Of a stretch of 64,000 nt of DNA, positions 35,490 through 44,302 are shown piece by piece (positions within the stretch are counted from its first letter, which is position 1; each line of letters begins with the position of its first letter). Below the pieces are notes generated by a model, which was given only the letters and a program-made list of their open reading frames with translations, was not told where the DNA came from and did no database searches. The stretch comes from DTU024 sp964518875 (GTDB lineage Bacteria; Bacillota; Clostridia; Christensenellales; Aristaeellaceae): NCBI GenBank assembly GCA_964518875.1, contig CAZFHI010000007.1:5396-69395 (forward strand), written 5' to 3'. Made by a program: the position numbers and the translations under genes.

Positions 35490-36083
35490 CTATCTGTCCA
35501 TTCTGCGTTTAAGCACGTCGGGCGCTGCTACGGAATAGCCAAAAAAGCCTAACAGTTTCGCTATAGAGTAGTATTCCCCGTGCTGGTACGCTACAAGGCG
35601 CGCCTTTTTAAAGTCCACTTTGCCATTTTCATCAAGCAGACGCTTTTTTACCTTTACTTCGCTTATTTCCGCAATAAACATGGTGTGCGACGGAAGCTCA
35701 ATCTGCCTGTTTACTTTGCACGCAAGCCATATGGGCGCTTCCTTTATAGCAGGAGCGTATTTAAGTGTCTGCGTTTTATACGGGTGAAGGCTGCAGGATG
35801 TGAATTTATCAACATCAAGCCCGGAATGGACGCCGCAAAAATCCGCGGCTTGTGTTAATTTTTGGGACACCAGATTTATTACAAATTCTTTTGTATCAAC
35901 TATTGCATTATATGAATAGCGGCTTGGCTTGACGGAAATATAAACCATGGGAGGTTTAGAATTTACTACGCCGGTCCATGCTATTGTTATTATGTTGCTT
36001 TTATTCTCGCGGTCCGCTGTGCTTGCCATAACGACGGGCGTAGGCGCCAGCAAAGCTCCCGGGTTCAAATCTTCAAAAGGCAT
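35490..36083 (-). CDS. Flavin reductase-like domain protein
   Basis: 197-aa FMN-binding split-barrel protein of the flavin reductase/DIM6 family. The flavin-contact segment ADRENKSNIITIAWTGVVNS and the motif YNAIVDTKEFVINLVS are typical. These proteins bind FMN and reduce flavins or act as small flavoproteins; the partner is unknown. AAAGGAG lies 6 bp before the ATG. It is about 50 bp upstream of rimO in the same direction and may be in the same operon. Confidence 0.85.
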   Translation of the reverse strand: MPFEDLNPGALLAPTPVVMASTADRENKSNIITIAWTGVVNSKPPMVYISVKPSRYSYNAIVDTKEFVINLVSQKLTQAADFCGVHSGLDVDKFTSCSLHPYKTQTLKYAPAIKEAPIWLACKVNRQIELPSHTMFIAEISEVKVKKRLLDENGKVDFKKARLVAYQHGEYYSIAKLLGFFGYSVAAPDVLKRRMDR

Positions 36084-36158
36084 AAGCCGCTCCTTTCTTT
36101 GTAAGGCTGTTTATCAATAATATGTTTAAACATAAAGGCTTGCTTAAAGCTAATAAAA

Positions 36159-37745
36159 TTATTGTATTGTTTTTACGCCTTCAGCTATGCCGCGCAGCAC
36201 TTCAGGCTCCCTTATGTCCCTTGCGTCTGTAAACATTAATCTCGTAAGCACAGCGCCCTTTCTGTAATAAAGGCACATAAAGGGGCAGTCGTCTGCAAAA
36301 AGGGACTGTATGTCAAAAAGTGTCCGCTGGTACTCGTCCTTATCCAGCGTGGAGCGCAGTTTGGAAAACAGGCCGTCCATTTCTTTTGAAGCGTAGCGTG
36401 AATAGTTGCCGGTATTTCGCTCCATTAAAAGAAAGCCGGGGTCAGGGATAGTATCCATATTGTACGCTGCAAGCGCTAAATCAAAGTTGTTCGCGCGAAG
36501 GCGCGCTGAAGCTTCAGAAAAGCTTAACAGATCTATTCTCGCTTCTATGCCGACCTGCCAGAGCATGGACGCTATGGAGTTTGCGGCCATCATGCGCACG
36601 GAATTATCAGGTTCCTCGTAAACTATAAATCGCAGGCTGAGGTTTGCCTTTTTGCCGTCTATAACGGTATCGCGTATGCCGTCGCCGTCGCTGTCTTCCC
36701 AGCCCGCTTCAGTTAAAAGCTGCTCGGAAAGCGACGGGTTGAACTGGAACTTTTCAGGCATGTCGTTATAGGCCCACGTGCCTGGTATTAATGGCGTATC
36801 CGCTCTTTGCGCCATATCCATATAAACGGTGCTCAATATATCCGGAATGTTTATTGCGGTGCGTATCGCCTTTCTTACTCGCACATCTTTAAGCTCTCTT
36901 GCGTTGTTGTTCATAAGAAGCGTTTCAAGCTGCCGCGTTCGGTAGCTTAAGTTAAGGCTTCGGGATGAAGAACGGTACTGCGCTGCCGTAAGCGAACGCG
37001 TTATTACGGCGTCTACCCTGTTGTACTCAAAGCTTGAAACAAGTTCTCTGTTGGCTACATGGAATATAGCCATTATGGAGCGCGCGGCGGGCTTGCCGCG
37101 CCACCAGCTGTTGTTGGCGGAAAGTATAACAAAGTCCTTAGGCTCAAACCTGCTTATTACATAAGGCCCTGTGCCTGTTGGAAATTCAGAATGCACGTCT
37201 GGAGCCTTTACCACTGGGAAATTCATGGCGTATAAAAAGCTGTAGCTTTTTCTGCCCGTTTTAACTACCACAGTTAAATTATCGTTCGCCTTTATATCGT
37301 TTATGATATAGCGCAGGGAAGCGTAAGCGCCCTTGTTGTCAGAATCGCTTTTCGCAAGCTCTAAGATTGTGTTTGCGGAGGCTACGACGTCGTTTGCGGT
37401 AAGAGGGGTGCCGTCGCTGAAAAAAATATTGTCTCTTAAATAAAAATACCAGGTGCCGCCGTCTGAAGAATGCTCCCAGCTTCTGCACAGGTTAGGCTGG
37501 GGGATAAGGTCGTCGTCAAGAGATACGAGACCTTCGTATATTAGATTTGTAAGGGACATTATTTCGCGTTCGACAGCTATAAAAGGGTTGAGAAACTGCG
37601 TTGCAACGGATATTATGCCTATGCTTAAATCAAGCTCATCTTCCTGCGCTGAAGAAATCACAGGCGTCATTAGCATAATAAATGCAAGAAATAAAGCGAA
37701 TAATTTATTCGTTATGGCTTGAGTCCCATTCGTAATACAGTGCAT
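36159..37745 (-). CDS. ABC transporter substrate-binding protein, family 5 (peptide/nickel type)
   Basis: 528-aa exported binding protein. A signal peptide (core LFALFLAFIMLM, cleavage after about SSA near residue 33) lacks a lipobox cysteine. The SBP_bac_5 signatures are present: LVSLDDDLIPQPNLCRSWE, YFYLRDNIFFSDGTPLTANDV and VRKAIRTAINI. No permease or ATPase is adjacent, so it must use a transporter coded elsewhere or serve another role. AAAGGTGAT precedes the ATG, which lies 41 bp inside the transglycosylase gene. Fourth gene of the polA-coaE unit. Confidence 0.85.
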   Translation of the reverse strand: MHCITNGTQAITNKLFALFLAFIMLMTPVISSAQEDELDLSIGIISVATQFLNPFIAVEREIMSLTNLIYEGLVSLDDDLIPQPNLCRSWEHSSDGGTWYFYLRDNIFFSDGTPLTANDVVASANTILELAKSDSDNKGAYASLRYIINDIKANDNLTVVVKTGRKSYSFLYAMNFPVVKAPDVHSEFPTGTGPYVISRFEPKDFVILSANNSWWRGKPAARSIMAIFHVANRELVSSFEYNRVDAVITRSLTAAQYRSSSRSLNLSYRTRQLETLLMNNNARELKDVRVRKAIRTAINIPDILSTVYMDMAQRADTPLIPGTWAYNDMPEKFQFNPSLSEQLLTEAGWEDSDGDGIRDTVIDGKKANLSLRFIVYEEPDNSVRMMAANSIASMLWQVGIEARIDLLSFSEASARLRANNFDLALAAYNMDTIPDPGFLLMERNTGNYSRYASKEMDGLFSKLRSTLDKDEYQRTLFDIQSLFADDCPFMCLYYRKGAVLTRLMFTDARDIREPEVLRGIAEGVKTIQ

Positions 37746-38472
37746 ATGCGTTCATCACCTTTTGTACATAGTCCTTTGTGTCCTGCTTCGGTATCTGCTC
37801 CAACGAAAGCGTTTTTCCGTCGTCAGCGTTGCGGAGAGCCCATAGGTTTACATTGCTCATGCCGGCGTGGTACGCGGAAGCTATCATTACAGGGCTTCCT
37901 CCGTAATGGTTGCTTAAATACGACAGATACCAGCAGCCAAAGCGTATGTTTATATCGGGGTCAAAAAGCAGATCATAGCTGTATTCTTCTACGTTTAGTT
38001 TTTTTGCAATCCAGGAACCAGTATCTTCCATAATCTGCATAAGTCCGCGCGCGCCTACGCTGCTCTGAGCATACTGGTCGTAATGGCTTTCCCTTGCTAT
38101 TATCGCGGATACGAAGCTTGGATGCAGGCGGTATTCCTGCGCGTATTTTTGCAGTATGTCGTATATGCCGGAACGCGAGCGCATGTTGGAATAATAGGCT
38201 AAGTCCTGGGCATGCTTTTGCTCGGCCCGCTCCTGCTCAAGTTTAAATTCCTGAAGTCTGGTCTGCTCATTTTTATTTTTTAAATAAGCAAATCCAAAGA
38301 ACAACAGCGCGGCGGCTAAGAAAACATAAAGAATGCCGCGCAAAAATGAATTTTTTTTACGGTTATCGTTCTGTCTTTCGCTTTGATTTTGTCCTGAAGG
38401 CTGCCTTTCCCTGCGCCTGTTTGCGCGTCTGCGCCTTGCGACAGGGCGTGAGTAGGGGTCAAACTGTGTCAA
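37705..38472 (-). CDS. Membrane-anchored lytic transglycosylase (SLT domain)
   Basis: Cleaves peptidoglycan between MurNAc and GlcNAc. A basic Arg-rich N-terminus precedes one membrane helix near residues 50-68, a short coiled coil, then a C-terminal SLT domain with the catalytic Glu in SAIIARESHYD, then GARGLMQIM and NIRFGCWYLSYL. The frame extends to 38532, but AGGAGG is 7 bp before TTG at 38472 (255 aa) and avoids a longer overlap with coaE, so TTG is chosen. Coupled to coaE by a short overlap. Confidence 0.88.
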   Translation of the reverse strand: MTQFDPYSRPVARRRRANRRRERQPSGQNQSERQNDNRKKNSFLRGILYVFLAAALLFFGFAYLKNKNEQTRLQEFKLEQERAEQKHAQDLAYYSNMRSRSGIYDILQKYAQEYRLHPSFVSAIIARESHYDQYAQSSVGARGLMQIMEDTGSWIAKKLNVEEYSYDLLFDPDINIRFGCWYLSYLSNHYGGSPVMIASAYHAGMSNVNLWALRNADDGKTLSLEQIPKQDTKDYVQKVMNAYALYYEWDSSHNE

Positions 38473-39085
38473 TACTAATCCTCCTGACAATATCGTCCCA
38501 TAGCTTTTTAACCTGCCTGAATGTGTATTCATAGCTGAAAGAAGAGTCTATGGCTTCGTCGCTTCTTAAAAGCCTTTCTTCTGTGGGCATCTGCGCGTCT
38601 ATGCGCAGCCTTGCTTCGTGCGGGGTCAGGCAGTTACGCTTTATAAGCCTTGCTATCTGATGCTCGCGGCTTGTGTAAACCGTCCAGGTTTCATCGCAGT
38701 ATTTGTCCCAGCCGGTTTCAAACAGCAGCGGCACTTCAATGCATACTATGCGCTCGTCAGATAAGCTTTTTACTTCCTGCGCGATAAGCTTATAAATTAA
38801 AGGATGGGTTATGGAATTTAAAAGATTAAGCTTATCCTGGTCAGAAAAAACTATATCTGAAAGAGCCTTGCGGTCAAGCGTTCCGTCAGCGTTAAAAACG
38901 CCGTCCCCAAAATTTTTTCTTATTAAAGGCAAAGCAATGCCGTTTTCAGCTGTAATGCCGCGCGAAAGGTTATCGGCATCTATAACGGGACAGCCAAGAT
39001 AAGCAAGCATTTTTGCAGCGTGGCTTTTCCCGCTCGCTATGCCGCCTGTAAGCCCTAAAATGTAAGGGCGCTTATTTGCTTTCAT
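38459..39085 (-). CDS. coaE: Dephospho-CoA kinase
   Basis: Last step of coenzyme A synthesis: phosphorylates the 3' hydroxyl of dephospho-CoA. The 208-aa P-loop kinase has GLTGGIASGKS at residues 11-21, DADNLSR, and the CoA-domain VEVPLLFETGWD. It overlaps polA by 14 bp and the transglycosylase by 14 bp. The polA-coaE order is common in Clostridia. Confidence 0.94.
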   Translation of the reverse strand: MKANKRPYILGLTGGIASGKSHAAKMLAYLGCPVIDADNLSRGITAENGIALPLIRKNFGDGVFNADGTLDRKALSDIVFSDQDKLNLLNSITHPLIYKLIAQEVKSLSDERIVCIEVPLLFETGWDKYCDETWTVYTSREHQIARLIKRNCLTPHEARLRIDAQMPTEERLLRSDEAIDSSFSYEYTFRQVKKLWDDIVRRISIDTV

Positions 39086-41618
39086 ACCAGTTTACGCCTG
39101 TGTTTATGTCGCACACAAGGGGAACGGATAAGGGCATAACGTCTTCCATGCAGCGCTTTAGTATTTCTTCGGCTTTCGTTTGCTCTTCAAGCGGCGCTTC
39201 TATTATAAGCTCATCGTGAACCTGAAGTATCAAGCGCGAGCGCATATTGTTTTTTTCAAGCTCTTTAGCTACTTTTACCATGGCGCTTTTTATAATGTCC
39301 GCAGCGGTGCCCTGTATAGGCGCGTTCATTGCGACTCGCTCGCCAAAGCTTCTTGTATGATAGTTGCGGCTTTTAAGCTCAGGCAGCGGGCGGCGCCTGC
39401 CGTAAAGCGTTTTAGCGTACCCTTCTTTATAGCCGAAGGCCTTGGCGTCTTCCATAAAGCGCTTTACGCCCGGGAACTGCTCAAAATAGCTTGCTATAAA
39501 CGCCGCGGCTTCCTTTCTCGTGGTGCCTATGTTTCTTGCAAGGCCAAAATCGCTTATGCCATATACTATGCCAAAGTTAATGGCCTTGCTTTTTGAACGC
39601 ATGTCTGAAGTTACGCTTTCAACAGGCACGCCGTACACTTTTGACGCCGTCTGGCGGTGTATATCCGTACCGTTTATAAAAGCCTCGCGCATTCCCTTAT
39701 CCTCGCTCATATGCGCTAATATGCGAAGCTCTATCTGCGAATAGTCGCCGTCTATAAGCACGCAGCCTTCCTTTGCTACGAAGGCTTTTCTTATTTCCCG
39801 TCCCATGGCCGTCCTTACAGGTATGTTCTGCAGATTAGGATCGTTTGAAGAGATGCGGCCTGTAGCCGTTGCCGTCTGGTCAAAGGTGGTGTGTATGCGG
39901 CTGTTGTCGTCTGCGTTTTTTATAAGAGGGTCTATATATGTGCTGTTTAGCTTGGATACCTGGCGGTAATCCAGTATTTTGCTTATAGCGGGGTGATAAT
40001 CCGCTATGGATTCAAGCGTATGCGCGTCAGTGCTGTACCTGCCGCTGCTTGTTTTTTTGCGCGCAGGAAGGTTAAGCTTGTTAAACAGCACGTCGCCGAG
40101 CTGCTGCGTGCTGTTTATATTAAAGCTTCCCTGCCCTAAAGAGTCTATTATATTCTTTTGAAGGGCGTCCGCCTGCTCTGTAAACTCTTTGCCGAGCGCA
40201 TTAAGCGCGGCTATGTCAACCTTAAAGCCGGCAAGCTCCATTTTATACAGCACATATGAAAGCGGCAGCTCTATATCTTTGTAAAGGCTCATCATGCCAA
40301 GCCTTGCAATACTTTGCTTTTGCTTTAGATAAAGCGCATAAAGCCCAGCGCTGTCATCCTTTGCAAATGCGTTCAAAGCGTAGCTTTTTTCAAGCGGGTT
40401 TAAAAGATAGGCAGCGAGCATGCTGTCCCAGTGTATTTTGGGGTGGGATATTGAAAAGCTGTCTAACAAATGCAGAAGGCTCTTTGAGTCATGCGCTATA
40501 AGCGGCATTGTAAGCATGGAAAAAACGTCTTTTAAAGCCTTATCCGCGGGCTGCGCGTCTGATGTATTAAGTAAAGACGTCTGACCTAAATGAAGCGGTA
40601 TTTTATAATTCTTGTCATTTTGGCTGAGCGTTATGGCGCTGTTTGTTACTACAACAGCGCAAGGCTCATACGTATTAAGGCTGACGCTGTTGTTTATATT
40701 TTTATCTATTACAGTAAAAGAAACTTCGGCCTGCTCATAGTTTGAAGGCTCTGCATCTTTGTTTTCCAAACGCTTTATTTTTTCAAGCGCCGTATTCAGC
40801 TGGTAGCGCTTAAGCGTTTCAGCGCCGCCTGAAAGGTTTTTAATTTCCCAGTTTTCTATGTTGTAATTTACAGGAGCGTTTTTATTTATTGTGGCAAGCG
40901 TTTTAGAAAGCTTTGCCATATCCTTATTAGCGCGTACTTTTTCACCGAGCTTGCCCTTTATGTCGTCTGCATTTTCAAGCACGTTTTCAAGCGTACCATA
41001 CTTATCAAGCAGCTTAACGGCGGTTTTTTCTCCGACGCCAGGGATTCCCGGTATATTGTCGCTCGCGTCGCCCATTAGGCCTTTCCAGTCTGTTACCTGC
41101 TCTGGCGTTACGCTGTAAACTTTTTTAACTTCTTCCGGCGTGAAATGTATTATTTCGCTTATGCCTTTTTTTGTAAACAGAAGATGCACATTTTCATTTA
41201 CAAGCTGAAGCGCGTCGCGGTCGCCGGTTAAAAGGTCCACAGTGTAGCCTTTTTCACTCAGCTGCCTGCTTATTGTGCCTAACAAATCGTCCGCTTCGTA
41301 GCCTGCTAAGCTTATTGCGCCTAAATTCATGGAAATAAGCACTTCTTTTATTATGTCAAACTGGGGCAGCAAATCCTCCGGGGCGGGAGGTCTGTTCGCC
41401 TTGTAGTTTTCATACATGGTGTGGCGGAATGTGGGCGTTTTTTCATCAAAGGCGGCGCAGCAGTAATCGGCACGGGACAATTCAAAAGCCTTAAAAAGCA
41501 TCATCAAAAAGCCGTGCACCGCCTGCGTCGGCACGCCGTCGGCGTCCATAGGCGGCAGGGCGAAGTAAGCCCTGTACAACAGGCTGCTTCCATCCACGAG
41601 TAAACAAGTTTTGCTCAT
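39072..41618 (-). CDS. polA: DNA polymerase I
   Basis: Repair and Okazaki-fragment polymerase. From the ATG at 41618 (after GGAGGTAGAT; the ORF extends 18 bp further) it is 848 aa. The 5' nuclease domain has LLVDGSSLLYRAYF, AAFDEKTPTFRH, GYEADDLLG and DASDNIPGIPGVGEKTA. The polymerase domain has SSNDPNLQNIPVRT, DGDYSQIELR, the finger helix RSKSKAINFGIVYGIS and the catalytic LQVHDELI. The middle 3'-5' exonuclease domain is reduced and shows no DxE or other acidic catalytic motifs, as in many Bacillota, so proofreading is probably absent. Confidence 0.96.
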   Translation of the reverse strand: MSKTCLLVDGSSLLYRAYFALPPMDADGVPTQAVHGFLMMLFKAFELSRADYCCAAFDEKTPTFRHTMYENYKANRPPAPEDLLPQFDIIKEVLISMNLGAISLAGYEADDLLGTISRQLSEKGYTVDLLTGDRDALQLVNENVHLLFTKKGISEIIHFTPEEVKKVYSVTPEQVTDWKGLMGDASDNIPGIPGVGEKTAVKLLDKYGTLENVLENADDIKGKLGEKVRANKDMAKLSKTLATINKNAPVNYNIENWEIKNLSGGAETLKRYQLNTALEKIKRLENKDAEPSNYEQAEVSFTVIDKNINNSVSLNTYEPCAVVVTNSAITLSQNDKNYKIPLHLGQTSLLNTSDAQPADKALKDVFSMLTMPLIAHDSKSLLHLLDSFSISHPKIHWDSMLAAYLLNPLEKSYALNAFAKDDSAGLYALYLKQKQSIARLGMMSLYKDIELPLSYVLYKMELAGFKVDIAALNALGKEFTEQADALQKNIIDSLGQGSFNINSTQQLGDVLFNKLNLPARKKTSSGRYSTDAHTLESIADYHPAISKILDYRQVSKLNSTYIDPLIKNADDNSRIHTTFDQTATATGRISSNDPNLQNIPVRTAMGREIRKAFVAKEGCVLIDGDYSQIELRILAHMSEDKGMREAFINGTDIHRQTASKVYGVPVESVTSDMRSKSKAINFGIVYGISDFGLARNIGTTRKEAAAFIASYFEQFPGVKRFMEDAKAFGYKEGYAKTLYGRRRPLPELKSRNYHTRSFGERVAMNAPIQGTAADIIKSAMVKVAKELEKNNMRSRLILQVHDELIIEAPLEEQTKAEEILKRCMEDVMPLSVPLVCDINTGVNWYESK

Positions 41619-41636
41619 ATCTACCTCCAGAACCAT

Positions 41637-42434
41637 TATAACACAATAGCCTGATAATAAAAACAGCCGTGAAAAAATGAAGCCTCACTTTGCGATATGA
41701 TGATAAATATTTTTTATAAACATGTATACTTTGCTAAGGATAACTGGAAAATAATAAATTCCTTTTTTAATATAATTTTTTATGCTTAGATTAATTTAAG
41801 TTCCACCGTATTATTTGCTGACCCATGGTTGCGTTCATAAATTTACGATACGGTATACACTATGTATATTTTAAGCATGATGTCCATGTGATAGCAGTAA
41901 TTTTTAGTTCTTCTTCTGTGCTCATTTAGGTGACTAAAAGGACTTATGCCTTTGATAAATGATATGAAAAGCTTATTACATACAATATGGGATTGGTAAT
42001 AAAGTATTTGACCAAAGCATAGTAAACAAGAAAGGTAAGAAAATATCAAGCAAGATATAGGCCGAATAATAATGACATTATGTGAATTAAAAATGTTGAT
42101 ATAATATGAGTAGAAGCATACCTAAGTTTTATATAGTTTTTTAATAAATATACTGACAAGTTTAAGCGTATTACAGCCTATAGAACGAAAAGACTTTTTA
42201 TTGATATTTAATCTTGTGTCAAAAATATCTAACGCAACCACATAATCTGTTCTAATATAATAGAATATTATTGACATTTTTGTCTTAAATAATTATTATA
42301 ATTTTAACAAGATAAGACGGTTTATATCAAAAAAGGAGGGTACTTTGTATTAATATAATCGAACTATTATGTATGGCTGTATCAAAAAATACTTGTCATC
42401 AATAAACTAATTAACAACAAAGGAATGCATAATT
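41637..42434. other. AT-rich intergenic region before the sugar transporter genes
   Basis: About 800 bp. Apart from one promoter near 42.28 kb and an unused-looking GGAGGG at about 42337 followed at once by stop codons, I see no gene. Short open stretches around 41.84-42.05 kb on both strands resemble no family I know. Confidence 0.45.
42271..42299 (+). promoter_or_regulatory. Promoter of the sugar ABC operon
   Basis: TTGACA (42271-42276) and TATTAT (42294-42299) are 17 bp apart; an overlapping TATAAT lies at 42297-42302. A roughly 125-bp leader precedes the first permease gene. Confidence 0.55.
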
Positions 42435-43343
42435 ATGAAAAACTTAAAGTTAAAAAGAAAAATTAAACGTAACGTAACTGCTTATTCGTTCATCGCTGTT
42501 AGCATTGTCACTTTATTGGTACTTGCTTATTATCCTATGATATCTACTATACATTACAGCTTACACAGAGTAGGTATCGTTGGTTATGGGGAAGACTATA
42601 TTGGTTTGGAAAATTATAGAATGCTTTTTTCTCAAAGTAGTTTTATAAGAGCTATTTTTAACACTTTTATTTTGTCTATTATGGGATTACTAACTATTCC
42701 TGTTGGTTTTTTATTTGCAGTACTTATTAATAGTCTGAAAAATTCAAAGATACAGGGGTTTTTTCGGGTTGGATATTATCTTCCAAATATTATAACCGGT
42801 GTTAGCGTATACTTAATATTTCGTGTAGTTTTAATGAGCAATGGGGGACTGTTAAATAATTTTTTAAGCTTATTGTCAGGGAAAAATGTTGTTATAGGGT
42901 GGTTGGCAGATCCTAAATTTGGTCGTTGGGGAGTAACTATCGTTTGGGTATGGATGAACGCAGGGTACTCTATGTTGATTAATTTATCAAGCTTGCAATC
43001 AATACCGCTAGATATGTATGATGCAGCATCAATCGATGGTGCAAATGCAATGGATAAACTTATAAGAATTACAATTCCTAATATGAAATCCTGTTTTTCG
43101 TTTCTATTTATTACCGGCATGATTAATGGGTTAGCTAGATTTACAGATATATTTATTATAACTGGAAATGATGCTTATGGGGGTGCTGGAGGAAATCTAC
43201 AAACAATACTTATGTATATTTACCAGTTTAGCTTTGAAACTCCAAACTATGGCGTGTCATCAGCTGGTTCGATGATACTGTTTTGCTTTGTATTATTGTT
43301 AACAATCATAAATGTCAGATTGACTGGCTTTTTGAAAGATTAG
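42435..43343 (+). CDS. Carbohydrate ABC transporter permease, MalF/UgpA-like
   Basis: 302-aa membrane subunit with six helices. The coupling-loop motif DAASIDGANAMDKLIRITIPNM near residue 200 is the EAA loop of MalF-type permeases. AAAGGAA lies before the ATG. The second permease follows 9 bp downstream, then a solute-binding protein; there is no ATPase in the locus. The substrate is probably a carbohydrate or glycoside given the neighbours. Confidence 0.92.
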   Translation: MKNLKLKRKIKRNVTAYSFIAVSIVTLLVLAYYPMISTIHYSLHRVGIVGYGEDYIGLENYRMLFSQSSFIRAIFNTFILSIMGLLTIPVGFLFAVLINSLKNSKIQGFFRVGYYLPNIITGVSVYLIFRVVLMSNGGLLNNFLSLLSGKNVVIGWLADPKFGRWGVTIVWVWMNAGYSMLINLSSLQSIPLDMYDAASIDGANAMDKLIRITIPNMKSCFSFLFITGMINGLARFTDIFIITGNDAYGGAGGNLQTILMYIYQFSFETPNYGVSSAGSMILFCFVLLLTIINVRLTGFLKD

Positions 43344-43352
43344 GTGTAAGAA

Positions 43353-44180
43353 ATGAAAAAGAAAAAATATTCGCTTTATATAAAAACAACAGTATTGTTT
43401 ATTATACTTGTATTCATAATATTACCATTACTTTGGGCCATATCATTATCATTTGACCGCAGTGCTATATCTTCTTTACCAAGCTTTTCATTAATACCTC
43501 ATAAGCCTTCACTTTTTAATTATCAAGCTGCGGCTAAAATGATAAATTTGCCAAGGTATTTTATGAATACAGCTATTATTACCACTATTAACACTTGCAT
43601 TGCAGTATTTTTTGCGCTTATGTGTGGGTTTGCCTTTGCTAAATTACAATTTATCGGGAAGCGGTTTTGGTATGTTTTCATGCTGGCTGTAATGATGGTT
43701 CCCTTTGAATCCCGACTTGTTCCACTTTTTTTACAATATCGTAATTGGGGATTGCTAAATAGTTGGATTCCACTTATATTAGGACAATTTGCATATGTTT
43801 ATGGTGCTTTCTTTGCACGCTCATATATAAATTCAATTCCTGACTCTTTAGCAGAATCAGTATATATCGATGGAGGGAGTGAGTGGCGTGTATTTTTTAG
43901 TGTCATTATACCTCTTTCATTGCCAGTTATGTCCACACTTGCTATTTTACAAATAATTTCTAATTGGAATGCATATCTATGGCCATTAGTTGTAATAAGC
44001 GATTATGACAGACAAATGATTTCTGTTGGTGTTGCCTTATTTAATTCAAATGAATATGCAACATATTATGGCCCACGTTTAGCAGTGGCAGTATTAAGCG
44101 CTATACCGCTTATTGCTATGTATCTAGTCTTACAAAAGCATATTGTTGCAAGTATTGCCGTTTCAGGAATAAAAGAATGA
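43353..44180 (+). CDS. Carbohydrate ABC transporter permease, MalG/UgpE-like
   Basis: 275-aa second permease with six helices. The EAA loop is ESVYIDGGSEWRVFFSVIIPLS near residue 170, and MMVPFESRLVPLFLQYRNWGLLNSW is the conserved segment before it. It forms the channel with the preceding gene. It ends 120 bp before the binding-protein gene. Confidence 0.92.
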   Translation: MKKKKYSLYIKTTVLFIILVFIILPLLWAISLSFDRSAISSLPSFSLIPHKPSLFNYQAAAKMINLPRYFMNTAIITTINTCIAVFFALMCGFAFAKLQFIGKRFWYVFMLAVMMVPFESRLVPLFLQYRNWGLLNSWIPLILGQFAYVYGAFFARSYINSIPDSLAESVYIDGGSEWRVFFSVIIPLSLPVMSTLAILQIISNWNAYLWPLVVISDYDRQMISVGVALFNSNEYATYYGPRLAVAVLSAIPLIAMYLVLQKHIVASIAVSGIKE

Positions 44181-44302
44181 TATACTTCATAAAAATAAGT
44201 ATAAATAAAAAGAAAGGAGGCTAATTTTCATTTTTATCCTGTCGGTATATATCTTGACGCTACAAAATAGAAAATCATAAAACAAAATGGAGGTATTTTA
44301 TA

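Noticed and set aside
41843..42049. 68-codon ORF on the minus strand in the island edge
   Set aside because: No ribosome site, odd composition and no recognisable family; likely chance in AT-rich DNA.
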